DNA from: Prolixibacteraceae bacterium
GTDB lineage: Bacteria; Bacteroidota; Bacteroidia; Bacteroidales; Prolixibacteraceae
Direction of reading: 5' to 3'
Length of the DNA stretch: 49,140 nucleotides
NCBI GenBank assembly: GCA_017998095.1
Contig: JAGODU010000012.1
Coordinates: 1 to 49,140 of the forward strand
Positions 1 through 9,285 of the stretch are shown piece by piece. The notes below the pieces were generated by a model. That model was not told the DNA's origin. It did not search any database and worked only from the letters and a program-made list of their open reading frames with translations. Numbering within the stretch: position 1 is the stretch's first letter; each line of letters opens with the position of its first letter. The position numbers and the translations under genes are program-made.

Positions 1-198
1 TTCAGTAAAACACGTACTTATCACTTAAAATGTTAATAATCCGACACAATCACTTATAAAAAATAAAAATCACTTTAAATGATTATTATCAGACTCTTTA
101 ATTATCGATCGTAAATTCTCTCTATAAAAATATAAAGATACTTTTACGAACCTTTTCAAATTACTAAACTGGAAATAATAAAATATAAATAATTTTTC

Positions 199-2508
199 AT
201 GGAAAACTCAAAAAATTTAGACGCTCTGAATTACCACAAAAGTGGCAGGCCGGGAAAAATACAGGTTGTTCCAACAAAGCCTCACAGTACTCAAAGAGAT
301 TTATCATTAGCTTATTCTCCGGGTGTTGCAATTCCCTGCCTTGAAATTGAAAAAAATCCTCAGGATGCATACGATTATACTTCAAAAGGAAATCTGGTTG
401 CTGTTATATCAAACGGAACTGCAGTTTTAGGATTAGGAGATATTGGTGCGCTAGCCGGCAAGCCTGTAATGGAAGGTAAAGGACTTCTTTTTAAGATTTT
501 TGCCGACATTGATGTTTTTGATATTGAAGTAAATGAAAAAGATCCGGAAAAATTCATTCAGGTAGTAAAGGCAATTTCACCTACTTTCGGAGGTATTAAC
601 CTTGAAGATATTAAAGCTCCGGAATGTTTTACCATTGAAGAACGCCTAAAGGAAGAACTGGACATACCTATAATGCATGATGATCAGCATGGAACAGCTA
701 TTATCTCAGGTGCTGCTCTTATCAATGCTCTTGAATTGGTCAACAAAAAAATAGAAGATGTCAGAATTGTTGTAAATGGAGCCGGAGCTGCAGCAGTTGC
801 ATGCGCTAATCTATATATCAAATTGGGAGCTAATCCTAAAAATGTAGTAATGGTTGACAGTAAGGGAGTTATTTCAGCAAGAAGAACTGATCTTAACAGC
901 AGAAAGAAACCATTTGCTACTGATTTACCATGCAATACTCTTGAAGAAGCTGTTGCAGGTTCTGATGTTTTCCTTGGTCTTTCTGTTAAAGATTGCCTGA
1001 CAAAAGAAATGGTCAGAACTATGGCTGAAAATCCAATTGTATTTGCTTGCGCAAATCCTGATCCTGAAATTTCTTATGAAGAGGCTATGGATTCAAGACC
1101 TGATATCGTCTTTGCAACAGGAAGAAGTGACCATCCTAATCAGGTTAATAATGTTCTTGGATTCCCATACATTTTCAGGGGTGCTCTTGATGTTCGTGCT
1201 ACTGCAATAAACGAAGAAATGAAAGTAGCTGCTGTTCATGCAATAGCTGAATTAGCTAAAGAACCTGTGCCTGAAGTTGTTACTTCAGCTTATAATACTT
1301 CTCACCTCAGTTTTGGAAGAGAATATATTATCCCGAAACCTCTTGATCCCAGATTATTAATTACTGTAGCACCAGCAGTTGCTAAAGCAGCAATTGAAAG
1401 TGGTGTTGCACGAAAAACCGAAATCGACTGGGAAGATTATAAAAACAATCTTCGCCTTAGAATGGGCCTTGATAATAAATTGATACGAGGATTAAATGAT
1501 AAGGCGAAAGAAAATCCCAAAAGGGTTGTATTTGCTGAATCAAACCATATCAATATGCTTAAAGCTGCTTCGGTTGCAAGAGCTGAAGGAATATGCATTC
1601 CGGTACTGCTTGGAAACGAAGAAAGAATAACTAAAATCATTACCGAAAATAGCATTGATCTTAAAGATGTTGAAATAGTCAACATGAGGCATGATCGTGA
1701 AGAAGCCTGCAGGCAAAAATATGCTAAAATGCTGACTCAAAAACGTCAACGGGAAGGTATGACTTATAGTGAAGCTTACGAAAAAATGTTTGATAGAAAC
1801 TACTTTGGTATGATGATGGTTGAAGCTGGTGACGCTGATGCTTTCATTACAGGAGTATACACAAAATATGCTGATGCTATTAAACCTGCTATTGAAATAG
1901 TTGGAATGAGAGAAGGATTACGTCATATAGGGGGACTTAATATTGTAACTACAAAATTGGGAACTTTCTTCTTTGCTGACACAATGGTTAATAACCATCC
2001 TTCAAAAGAAACCCTAATTGATATTGCTACTTTAACACATGAAACTGTTAAACTTTTCAATATCGAACCGGTAATGGCTATGCTTTCTTATTCAAATTTC
2101 GGTGAACGTTCTGAAGGAAGTCCAGCCATGGTTCATGAAACTGTCAAATATATTCATGAAAATCGTCCTGATATTTTACTGGATGGAGAAATGCAGGTTA
2201 ATTTTGCTCTGGATAAAAAAATGAGACATGATAAATTTCCTTTTTCAAAAATCGATGGAATGGATGTTAATACACTCATTTTCCCAAATTTAACTTCTGC
2301 CAATATTTCATATAAACTGATGCTTGAAATAGGAATGAGTGAAACTATCGGTCCTATCCAGATGGGTCTTAATAAACCAATTCATATACTAAATGTTGAA
2401 AGTTCAGTCCGTGATATTCTCAATGTAGTGACTATTGCTGTAGTTGATGCTCAGGTGGAAGAACAAAAATCAAAAATAAAGAATCAAAACGATAAGACTC
2501 GTTGTTAA
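199..2508 (+). CDS. maeB: NADP-dependent malic enzyme with C-terminal phosphotransacetylase domain
   Basis: Decarboxylates malate to pyruvate with NADP reduction in the cytoplasm, supplying NADPH and pyruvate. The 769-residue length fits the MaeB class, in which a malic enzyme (about residues 1-420) is fused to a phosphotransacetylase-like domain (about 430-760). Visible marks are the LAYSPGVA and [14 protein letters not shown] stretches, the metal-site HDDQHGTA motif and the NAD(P)-binding [11 protein letters not shown] segment. The second half has the PTA-like stretch with [21 protein letters not shown]. In known MaeB proteins the PTA part is a regulatory acetyl-CoA-binding domain rather than an active transferase; that is family knowledge. 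The gene stands alone and is convergent with the histidine kinase; the ATG at 199 follows an A/T-rich leader. The last 15 or so residues are polar and probably a disordered tail. Confidence 0.95.
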   Translation: MENSKNLDALNYHKSGRPGKIQVVPTKPHSTQRDLSLAYSPGVAIPCLEIEKNPQDAYDYTSKGNLVAVISNGTAVLGLGDIGALAGKPVMEGKGLLFKIFADIDVFDIEVNEKDPEKFIQVVKAISPTFGGINLEDIKAPECFTIEERLKEELDIPIMHDDQHGTAIISGAALINALELVNKKIEDVRIVVNGAGAAAVACANLYIKLGANPKNVVMVDSKGVISARRTDLNSRKKPFATDLPCNTLEEAVAGSDVFLGLSVKDCLTKEMVRTMAENPIVFACANPDPEISYEEAMDSRPDIVFATGRSDHPNQVNNVLGFPYIFRGALDVRATAINEEMKVAAVHAIAELAKEPVPEVVTSAYNTSHLSFGREYIIPKPLDPRLLITVAPAVAKAAIESGVARKTEIDWEDYKNNLRLRMGLDNKLIRGLNDKAKENPKRVVFAESNHINMLKAASVARAEGICIPVLLGNEERITKIITENSIDLKDVEIVNMRHDREEACRQKYAKMLTQKRQREGMTYSEAYEKMFDRNYFGMMMVEAGDADAFITGVYTKYADAIKPAIEIVGMREGLRHIGGLNIVTTKLGTFFFADTMVNNHPSKETLIDIATLTHETVKLFNIEPVMAMLSYSNFGERSEGSPAMVHETVKYIHENRPDILLDGEMQVNFALDKKMRHDKFPFSKIDGMDVNTLIFPNLTSANISYKLMLEIGMSETIGPIQMGLNKPIHILNVESSVRDILNVVTIAVVDAQVEEQKSKIKNQNDKTRC

Positions 2509-2541
2509 AACAACAAGTTATTACTGATAATTGGATTTTTT

Positions 2542-2584
2542 AAAGTCATTAGCCATGTTGATTTATCTCATGACTAATGACTTT
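2542..2584. terminator. Hairpin between convergent maeB and histidine kinase genes
   Basis: Inverted repeat with arms 2542-2557 and 2569-2584, 16 bp with one mismatch and an 11-base loop, placed 33 bases after the maeB stop and 17 bases before the end of the convergent kinase gene. The T-rich tail on the plus side is weak (cttatt), so it may act as a bidirectional terminator or only as a 3'-end stabilising stem. The symmetry is seen directly; the role is inferred. Confidence 0.55.
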
Positions 2585-2601
2585 CTTATTGATATTCACT
2601 T

Positions 2602-5187
2602 TTATGAAATTATGTCCGGCAATAAAATGTAAAATACAGATCCTTTATCTGCTTCTGATTCAAACCAAATCTTGCCTCCAAGTTTTTCTACTATCTTTTT
2701 TGAAAGAGCCAATCCTAATCCATTGCCGCTGAATTTTCGGGATTTTGACTTTTCTGCTTGGGTGAAACTTTTAAAGATCTGACTCCTAAAATCATTCGAA
2801 ATTCCAATTCCTGTATCCTTAACATAAATGACTACCCCATCCTCGTTCCTGAAATGACCAATCTCAATGAAACCTTCTTTGGTAAACTTCACTGAATTAT
2901 CAATCAGATTTCGTAAAACCTGCCTGACCCTGCCAATATCGCTATGCACTGCATAAGGCTTATTTTCATCATTCCCGGAAATCTTCATTTCAAGACCTCT
3001 GTTAATTGCACAATGATGATACTCTTTTCTTAGTTCTCTTAAAAGTTTGTCAATATCAAATTCCTTATTTACCAATTTAAACTGACCAGTTTCAATTAAA
3101 GAAAAATCAAGAAGATTATTAATAATTGAAAGAAGTTGCTCTCCATTGCTCTTTACCATAGCTGAGAACTCTTTTTTCTTTTCGTAACTAATTTCTTCGT
3201 CTACAACTAGCTTGGAAAAACCAAGAATGCTATTTAAGGGTGTTCTTATTTCATGACTTATATTGGCAAGAAATGCAGATTTCAACTTATCGCTAAGTTC
3301 AGCTTGCTCAAGAGCAGTCTTTAATTCATCATCAGATTTCATCTTCTGAATTACATGGCTCATTTCGTATGAAACAAATTCAAGCATTTCCTTATCTTCT
3401 TCAGTAAACGCGTTTTCATTATCATAACTTTGTACGACAAATACTCCAATTATATCATCTTCAATTTTAAGTGGTACCCCTAACCATACTTTAGCGTTCT
3501 CACCAATAGAGTTAACAATTCCCGAATTTTTAAGTTTTTCAATATCCTTCTCCTTCAACAAAAGAGATTTCTGCGATTTAAAAAGAAAAGCTGTTAAAGT
3601 CTTACCCGATTTAAAATGACTTATTGAATCTTTCTGATCTTTGAAATGTGGCAGGAAGAAACTATCTGATTTACTATCATAAAGTGCAAGGTAATAGTTG
3701 GTAACATCAATCAACTCTTTCATTAACAAATGAATTCTTTCTATTAAATCATCCAAATCTTTAGAAACAGTTCCTGCTTGAGCAATTTCATAAATGACAT
3801 TTCTAATCTTCTCATTTCTTTTCTTTTTTGTTATATCTTCATTCACCGCCAGAAAATTTATTATTTCCCCTTTTTCATCAAATATTGGAGAAATAATAAC
3901 CGATTCATAATAAATCTCACCGTTCTTTTTCTTATTACTGAATTCCCCTCTCCACTCTTTACCTGAATTTATTGTGTGCCACAATTCAAGATTCTCAATT
4001 ACCGCCTTTTTACCTGTCCTTAAAAACCTGGGGTTCTTACCTATAACCTCACTAAGATTATAACCCGTAACTTCAGTGAATTTGGGATTTACATATTCAA
4101 TTTTACCTTCTGTATTCGTAATAATAATTGTTGCGGGACTTTGTTCTATTGCCAGAACAAGTTTTCTAAGTAATATTTCAATTTCATTTCTTTGCTTAAT
4201 TTCTTCAACAAGTTGTTCTTTTTGAATAAAAAAATCACTTACTAATCGGGATAATCTTCCAAATTCATCTTGCCTAATAAAGAGTTTTTTTAAATACCCG
4301 GAATCAGAGTCACGTAAGCTTAAGGATATTAATCCCAATGGTTGAAATACTCTTGAAACCATTAATAAAATAAAAACAACTATTAAGATTGAAAAAACAA
4401 TAATTACCATACCAAAACGGTTTGCAGTCCTGACATCAACAGATTCACCAATATTAAAATCATATATTGAAGTAATATTTGCTAAATCCTTACCATCCCA
4501 ATCATTTAAAATAAAGCTGTTCTTTATACCATATTTAGAGGTCGATTCATCTGCATGAAAATGACCATTAAAGTCAGGCAGGTCAATAAGCACTTTACTT
4601 CCCGTAAATAATCCAATTTCAGAAAGATACTGTTCATCCCACTTCCGACCGGCGAAAAAATAACCTAAAGGTTTTGATTCTCTTTCAAGGTCTGAAGAAG
4701 GATGTACTGATGCACCGCTTATTTCAAAAATATCTGAATTTATTTTATTAAAAAAATGATAAGTCCGACCTGATGATATTAAACTACTCAATGTTTTTTC
4801 ATCAAAAGGTAACATCTCTAAAACTTCATATCCCGGAGATGTATAGGAATATACCAATGATAATTCCGGGCTATATACCCAAACATAATCTGCTTCATAG
4901 GTTGATGCTGAGGCATCTATATTTTCTTTAGCCCATTGTAAATCCCTGATCTTTATGAAATTAACCATCTCATCCCAGTAAGTATAATCAAAAGTATAGG
5001 CGTTAAGGGCTTTAGATTTGAATTCTATTGTTTTTTTTAGCTGAAGATATTTTTCTTCTTTTAACTCTGAAATAACAAGATCTATTTTATCCCGTTCTGT
5101 CTTATTCAGGAGTATAAAACCAAAGGTTACAATTATTACATAAATAACCAGGAAAATTATTATTTGTCCCCGGGTTGATTTAATCAT
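2602..5187 (-). CDS. Membrane-bound sensor histidine kinase (CHASE4-PAS-GAF-HisKA-HATPase)
   Basis: An 861-residue inner-membrane sensor kinase. Two membrane segments (about 8-27 and 258-280) bracket a periplasmic domain carrying the CHASE4-like signature DYTYWDEM near residues 67-74. A HAMP-like linker and coiled coil follow (about 283-345), then a PAS/PAC domain (about 345-455), a GAF domain (about 475-615), HisKA with the phospho-acceptor in SHEIRTP (His645) and a complete HATPase domain: N-box around RNLIDN (759-764), DTGIGIS (791-797) and GNGLGLA (821-827). No receiver domain is present and no response regulator gene lies nearby, so the partner is unknown. It starts 2 bases after the outer-membrane protein gene and is almost certainly cotranscribed with it. 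The ligand cannot be read from the sequence. Confidence 0.9.
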   Translation of the reverse strand: MIKSTRGQIIIFLVIYVIIVTFGFILLNKTERDKIDLVISELKEEKYLQLKKTIEFKSKALNAYTFDYTYWDEMVNFIKIRDLQWAKENIDASASTYEADYVWVYSPELSLVYSYTSPGYEVLEMLPFDEKTLSSLISSGRTYHFFNKINSDIFEISGASVHPSSDLERESKPLGYFFAGRKWDEQYLSEIGLFTGSKVLIDLPDFNGHFHADESTSKYGIKNSFILNDWDGKDLANITSIYDFNIGESVDVRTANRFGMVIIVFSILIVVFILLMVSRVFQPLGLISLSLRDSDSGYLKKLFIRQDEFGRLSRLVSDFFIQKEQLVEEIKQRNEIEILLRKLVLAIEQSPATIIITNTEGKIEYVNPKFTEVTGYNLSEVIGKNPRFLRTGKKAVIENLELWHTINSGKEWRGEFSNKKKNGEIYYESVIISPIFDEKGEIINFLAVNEDITKKKRNEKIRNVIYEIAQAGTVSKDLDDLIERIHLLMKELIDVTNYYLALYDSKSDSFFLPHFKDQKDSISHFKSGKTLTAFLFKSQKSLLLKEKDIEKLKNSGIVNSIGENAKVWLGVPLKIEDDIIGVFVVQSYDNENAFTEEDKEMLEFVSYEMSHVIQKMKSDDELKTALEQAELSDKLKSAFLANISHEIRTPLNSILGFSKLVVDEEISYEKKKEFSAMVKSNGEQLLSIINNLLDFSLIETGQFKLVNKEFDIDKLLRELRKEYHHCAINRGLEMKISGNDENKPYAVHSDIGRVRQVLRNLIDNSVKFTKEGFIEIGHFRNEDGVVIYVKDTGIGISNDFRSQIFKSFTQAEKSKSRKFSGNGLGLALSKKIVEKLGGKIWFESEADKGSVFYILLPDIIS

Positions 5188-5189
5188 TA

Positions 5190-5960
5190 TTAAAATTCTT
5201 TTCTGATCTTTAACTCAAAAGCAGAAGAAGGCACATCATAAATATCTCTTATTGCTTGCTTTATTTCATCATCAATAATAAAATCATGATAATATCCGGC
5301 ATCTATGAATAATCCTTCACATAATGAATATGTCAATATAACATTTCCTCCAATAAAGTTCAATCCGGATTTTTCAATGTCCAAATTATATGAATTAAAT
5401 AACTTTGATCCTATTCCGCCTTGCACCTTTGTTGCTATTGAAAATCTTTCTGAAAAGTCTTTTTGATATTCTAATCCTAATTCATAAAAGGTCCCTCCCA
5501 AATTTGCCAATAAATCAACGTTTATATCTGCAAAGACTGTAAAATCACCAATCGGATAAAATACTCCGGCAAATAATTCCATGGTTACCGGATAATCCTG
5601 TCCGGGATAGGTATACAAATTCAACGAAGCTTCAACATCGATAGACGAAAAAGAATGATAATAATCCAGATATATATCTATTTCATCACCAGCTACACTA
5701 TCTACATCCCATAAAGGAGCATTACCCCAAAAACATATTGAAAAGTCTTTATATCCTGCATATACTTGTGGCTGAAGAATTAAGCCATGATTAAATACTA
5801 TCCCTCGCCAAAGATATTTATCTGTAAATGCTGCATCAGCACCAAAATACCAATCTGATTCTTCTTCAACCTTAATTGAATCCTGAGCACTGTTTGTGCA
5901 ATTTCCCTTATTCCAGAGAAAAATAAAAAAAAGGATTATTACCAATGTTTTATAGTTCAT
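5190..5960 (-). CDS. Predicted outer-membrane beta-barrel protein, porin-like
   Basis: About 256 residues from the chosen ATG at 5960, which places a clean signal peptide (MNYKTLVIILFFIFLW...) at the N terminus; an in-frame ATG 14 codons upstream (6002) would bury it behind a charged extension. After the signal comes an acidic, Asp/Ser-rich linker and then WYFGADAAFTDKYLWRG, which resembles the opening of TorF-like putative porins in which a strand carries 'Y.WRG'. The rest alternates short amphipathic strands with turns and ends in a charged strand, LKIRKEF, with a terminal aromatic residue as expected for a BAM substrate. It is the first gene of a two-gene unit with the histidine kinase. 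A substrate or signalling role is not visible; family placement is by resemblance only. Confidence 0.7.
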   Translation of the reverse strand: MNYKTLVIILFFIFLWNKGNCTNSAQDSIKVEEESDWYFGADAAFTDKYLWRGIVFNHGLILQPQVYAGYKDFSICFWGNAPLWDVDSVAGDEIDIYLDYYHSFSSIDVEASLNLYTYPGQDYPVTMELFAGVFYPIGDFTVFADINVDLLANLGGTFYELGLEYQKDFSERFSIATKVQGGIGSKLFNSYNLDIEKSGLNFIGGNVILTYSLCEGLFIDAGYYHDFIIDDEIKQAIRDIYDVPSSAFELKIRKEF

Positions 5961-6021
5961 AATATTATTCCATTTTAAAATATTGATCTTTAAATGTCGC
6001 AAATAATAGTATAAAAGTCAA

Positions 6022-6056
6022 TAATCAGGAAGAAACAAAATCAATCTTCCTGATTA
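6022..6056 (-). terminator. Hairpin downstream of rimO
   Basis: A perfect 12-bp inverted repeat, arms 6022-6033 and 6045-6056, with an 11-base loop. It begins 40 bases past the rimO stop in the minus direction and is followed on that strand by a T-rich stretch (TTGACTTTTA). It also sits upstream of the porin-like gene, separating the two units. Termination is inferred from position. Confidence 0.55.
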
Positions 6057-6095
6057 AAATAAAAGTAATATTTAATAAGCTTAAATTTAAGGTAT

Positions 6096-7379
6096 TTAAA
6101 TAATTTCTCCGAAAAGATCGAATAAATCAACTGAGGTTATTTTAACATTGTAAAATTCACCTGTACTTATACACTTATCAAACGGAATAAGAACTTCATC
6201 ATCAACTTCAGGCGAGTCATGCTCCGTCCTGCCAACAAAGTATTTACCTTCCCTTCTGTCGATTAAAGTACGGAAGGTCATTCCTTTCTTTTGAGAATTT
6301 AACTCTTCTTGTATATCCTGCTGAATTTGCATTATTTCATCAGCACGCTGCTGTTTTACAGACTGAGGAATGTCATCCTTGTATTTCATCCCGGCATAGG
6401 TACCTTCTTCATGTGAATATGTAAAAACACCCAGTCTTTCAAATTTGAATTCCTTCACAAAGTTCTTCAAGTCTTCAAAATCGTTATCCGTTTCACCCGG
6501 AAAACCGACAATTAAGCTTGTCCTCAATGCAATCCCGGGAACTTCTTCCCTAATTCTTTTAATAAGTTCTTTTGTTTGAGCTCCTGTGACATTTCTTCGC
6601 ATTCTTGATAAAATGTCATCTGAGATATGCTGAAAAGGGATATCCAAATACTTGCATACTTTAGGGTTTTCCCTCATAACCTTCAATACTTCATACGGGA
6701 ATTTTGAAGGATAGGCATAATGAAGTCGTATCCATTCAATACCCTGTATTTCAGATAACTTATTTATTAATTCATCAAGCTTTTTTTCTTTATACAGATC
6801 AATTCCATAATACGATAAATCCTGTGCAATCAGAAGAAGTTCCTTAACACCTGATTTTGAAAGATTCTTTGCTTCTTCAACCAGATCTTCAATGGGTATC
6901 GACTTGTAAGACCCGGTAAACTGAGGTATTGCACAAAATGAACAAGTCCGATCGCATCCTTCTGCTATCTTTAAATATGCATAATGTGAAGGAGTTGTTA
7001 GAAATCTTTCAAATAAAAGATCTTTTCTTTTTTGGATACCAAGTTCTTTTATCAATTCATCAAAGTCAAACTTCCCAAAAAACCTGTCTACTTCAGGAAT
7101 CTCTTTTTCAAGCTCCGTTTTATAACGAGCAGAAAGACATCCCATAACATAAAGCTTACTGATCAATCCATTTTCTTTAGCTGAAACATAATCCATTATC
7201 ATATTAATAGATTCTTCTTTAGCATCCAGAATAAATCCACAGGTGTTTATTATAACAATATCAGCAAGTTCCTCAGAATCATGCGAAACAGCGAAGCCAT
7301 TTGCCTCAATTTGTTTTAAAAGGTGTTCAGAATCAACAAGATTCTTGGAACAACCCATTGTAATTAAATTAACATTCAT
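6096..7379 (-). CDS. rimO: Ribosomal protein uS12 methylthiotransferase RimO
   Basis: Radical-SAM enzyme that adds a methylthio group to the conserved aspartate of ribosomal protein S12. The 427 residues show the methylthiotransferase layout: an N-terminal UPF0004 domain with the three extra cluster-binding cysteines (Cys10, Cys47, Cys81), the radical-SAM CxxxCxxC motif (CDRTCSFC, Cys142/146/149), and a C-terminal TRAM domain (about 365-427). The start MNVNLITMGCSKN and the SxxYGxDLY stretch are typical of RimO rather than MiaB. It is the last gene of the ribosomal protein/ftsY run, 31 bases after ftsY, and is followed by a hairpin. Confidence 0.95.
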   Translation of the reverse strand: MNVNLITMGCSKNLVDSEHLLKQIEANGFAVSHDSEELADIVIINTCGFILDAKEESINMIMDYVSAKENGLISKLYVMGCLSARYKTELEKEIPEVDRFFGKFDFDELIKELGIQKRKDLLFERFLTTPSHYAYLKIAEGCDRTCSFCAIPQFTGSYKSIPIEDLVEEAKNLSKSGVKELLLIAQDLSYYGIDLYKEKKLDELINKLSEIQGIEWIRLHYAYPSKFPYEVLKVMRENPKVCKYLDIPFQHISDDILSRMRRNVTGAQTKELIKRIREEVPGIALRTSLIVGFPGETDNDFEDLKNFVKEFKFERLGVFTYSHEEGTYAGMKYKDDIPQSVKQQRADEIMQIQQDIQEELNSQKKGMTFRTLIDRREGKYFVGRTEHDSPEVDDEVLIPFDKCISTGEFYNVKITSVDLFDLFGEII

Positions 7380-7410
7380 TTACTTTTTGTTTAGGGCGAT
7401 AATCTTGTAT

Positions 7411-8364
7411 TTACTTTTCAAATAATGATTCTACAAATTCTTTTCTTCTGAATATTTGAAGATCCTCCATTTTTTCACCTATGCCAATATACTTAACAGG
7501 TATCTTAAATTGATCTGATATTCCTAAAACCACTCCTCCTTTTGCAGTCCCGTCAAGTTTGGTTAATGCCATAGCTGTCACTTCAGTTGCAATAGTGAAT
7601 TGTTTTGCCTGCTCAAAAGCATTCTGACCGGTAGAACCGTCAAGTACAAGCAAAACTTCATGCGGAGCATCAGGCACGACTTTCTGAACTACTCTTTTTA
7701 TCTTTGAAAGTTCACTCATAAGGTTCACTTTATTGTGAAGCCTTCCAGCGGTATCAATAATTACGACATCAGCATTATTTGATTTAGCAGATGAAACTGT
7801 ATCAAAAGCAACTGAAGCAGGATCTGACCCCATTTTTTGCTTTATAATAGGCACATCAACACGGCTGGCCCATATTTCCAGCTGATCTATTGCAGCAGCC
7901 CTGAAAGTATCCGCAGCACCAATTACAACCTTCTTCCCTGCTTGCTTAAACTGATAGGCAAGCTTCCCTATAGTAGTGGTTTTCCCTACTCCATTAACAC
8001 CTACAACCATTATCACATAAGGATCATCTGATTGTGGCAAATCAAAATCAGATACATCTGCAGAATTATTTTCTTCAAGTAAAGCAGCTATTTCTTCTTT
8101 AAGAATTTTGTTCAACTCTGAAGTCCCGATATACTTATCTTTCGAAGCTCTTTCCTCTATCCTCCTGATAATTTTTATTGTAGTATCTACCCCTACATCA
8201 GATGAAATAAGAATCTCTTCCAGATTATCGAGTACATCATCATCTACTTTTGATTTACCTACAATAGCACGGGAAAGCTTCCCGAAAAAACTTTCTTTAG
8301 TCTTCGATAAGCCCTGATCAAGGCTTTCTTTTTTCTTTGCCGTAAAACTTCCAAAAATACCCAT
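7411..8364 (-). CDS. ftsY: Signal recognition particle receptor FtsY
   Basis: SRP-family GTPase that docks ribosome/SRP complexes at the inner membrane for co-translational insertion. It has 317 residues from the ATG at 8364 (MGIFGSFTAKKKE), preferred over an ATG four codons upstream because FtsY proteins of this group start with a short amphipathic MGxFG segment. The N domain is at about 20-95 and the NG GTPase domain follows, with the P-loop GVNGVGKTTT, the DTFRAAA insertion-box motif, DTAGR and the guanine-specificity TKLDGTAKGG. The acidic A domain of enterobacterial FtsY is absent, as is common in this phylum. A terminator-like hairpin separates it from the ribosomal protein genes upstream, so it may have its own promoter. 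Confidence 0.96.
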   Translation of the reverse strand: MGIFGSFTAKKKESLDQGLSKTKESFFGKLSRAIVGKSKVDDDVLDNLEEILISSDVGVDTTIKIIRRIEERASKDKYIGTSELNKILKEEIAALLEENNSADVSDFDLPQSDDPYVIMVVGVNGVGKTTTIGKLAYQFKQAGKKVVIGAADTFRAAAIDQLEIWASRVDVPIIKQKMGSDPASVAFDTVSSAKSNNADVVIIDTAGRLHNKVNLMSELSKIKRVVQKVVPDAPHEVLLVLDGSTGQNAFEQAKQFTIATEVTAMALTKLDGTAKGGVVLGISDQFKIPVKYIGIGEKMEDLQIFRRKEFVESLFEK

Positions 8365-8395
8365 TTGAATATTCAATAATTATTTAAATCTTAAT

Positions 8396-8430
8396 AAAAA
8401 AAGCTTCCACCCAAAGGTAAAAGCTTTTTT
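8396..8430 (-). terminator. Rho-independent terminator after DUF4295 gene
   Basis: Arms 8397-8406 and 8421-8430 are perfectly complementary (AAAAAAGCTT/AAGCTTTTTT, 10 bp, 14-base loop). On the minus strand the stem is followed by a run of seven T. It lies between the DUF4295 gene and ftsY, so ribosomal protein transcripts probably end or are attenuated here. Confidence 0.7.
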
Positions 8431-8451
8431 GCCGTCAATAGAATATTTTTT

Positions 8452-8604
8452 TTACTTTTTGAAGTATTCCTGTACCATTTCGTTTGGAACAACACTTTCC
8501 TCAAAAGTGTAAGCACCGGTTTTTTCCGATTTTACCATTTTGATCACCTTGGCATGACCTTTACCGGCACCTTTCTGAAGTGATGCAACTGTTTTCTTTG
8601 CCAT
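8452..8604 (-). CDS. DUF4295 small basic protein, probable ribosome-associated protein
   Basis: A 50-residue reading frame starting MAKKTVASLQKGAGKGHAKV and ending NEMVQEYFKK. It is too short for many gene callers but matches the DUF4295 family, which in Bacteroidota always sits next to rpmG. It is strongly basic, rich in Lys and Gly in its first half, and has the KMVKSEKTGAYTFEESVVP segment typical of the family. It begins 8 bases after the rpmG stop, in one unit with rpmB and rpmG. I recall that a Bacteroidota-specific ribosomal protein named bL38 was seen in a Flavobacterium ribosome structure; whether this family is that protein is from memory and should be confirmed. Confidence 0.88.
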   Translation of the reverse strand: MAKKTVASLQKGAGKGHAKVIKMVKSEKTGAYTFEESVVPNEMVQEYFKK

Positions 8605-8612
8605 ATCTTATA

Positions 8613-8801
8613 TTATTTTATTTCTTTATGAACTGTTACCTTCTTAAGAACAGGATTATATTTTTTCATCTCCAAACGATCCGGAGTGTTTTTCCTGTTT
8701 TTTGTGGTAATATAACGTGAAGTTCCTGGTAATCCACTCTCTTTGTGTTCTGTACACTCAAGTATTACCTGAATTCGGTTACCTTTTGCTTTCTTTGCCA
8801 T
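8613..8801 (-). CDS. rpmG: Large ribosomal subunit protein bL33
   Basis: A 62-residue basic protein of the 50S subunit, beginning [20 protein letters not shown] and containing [21 protein letters not shown], the well-conserved core of bL33. Only one cysteine is present (ECTEH), so this is the form without the zinc-binding Cys pairs (C- type). It lies 12 bases downstream of rpmB and 8 bases upstream of the DUF4295 gene. Confidence 0.96.
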   Translation of the reverse strand: MAKKAKGNRIQVILECTEHKESGLPGTSRYITTKNRKNTPDRLEMKKYNPVLKKVTVHKEIK

Positions 8802-8813
8802 TGTGCAATACTT

Positions 8814-9059
8814 TTATAAGTTAGATGAAACGAAACCGTTTTCACGTGCTTCTTTCAACGCTGCAGACAGACCCTTTTTATTGATAGTACGTATACCAGC
8901 AGCTGATACATTTAATGTTACCCAACGATTTTCTTCAACAAAGAAGAATTTCTTAGTGAACAAATTAAGATTAAATCTACGTTTTGTTCTACGTTTAGAG
9001 TGTGAAACATTGTTTCCCACCATTGCTTTTTTTCCGGTTATTTGACAAACTTGTGACAT
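8814..9059 (-). CDS. rpmB: Large ribosomal subunit protein bL28
   Basis: An 81-residue 50S protein. The start at 9059 ([20 protein letters not shown]) matches the family N terminus; an ATG 18 codons upstream (9113) would add an unrelated stretch. The conserved [14 protein letters not shown] and [22 protein letters not shown] segments are present. It is the first gene of the rpmB-rpmG-DUF4295 unit. I found no clear promoter consensus in the 226-base divergent gap to the CPBP gene. Confidence 0.96.
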   Translation of the reverse strand: MSQVCQITGKKAMVGNNVSHSKRRTKRRFNLNLFTKKFFFVEENRWVTLNVSAAGIRTINKKGLSAALKEARENGFVSSNL

Positions 9060-9285
9060 CGCCTTATTTTTTCTCAGAACACTTTTTTCAAACAGACCGC
9101 AAAATAAATACAATTAAACTTAACTTACAAATAAAAGCGTCAATATTTTTCACTCAATCTAAAATGATTTTGAATACACTGAATGTTAGGTTATTGCACG
9201 TTAAATTATGTAGATATTTTACTCATGTTCAAATATTATTTCAATTATTTTCCTACTCATTTCCTTTATTGCTTTATTTTGTAAT

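Noticed and set aside
9270..9285. TTATTTTG before the CPBP ATG as a -7 box
   Set aside because: It differs from TAnnTTTG by spacing and gives only 5 bases to the ATG with no -33 element; too weak to list on its own.
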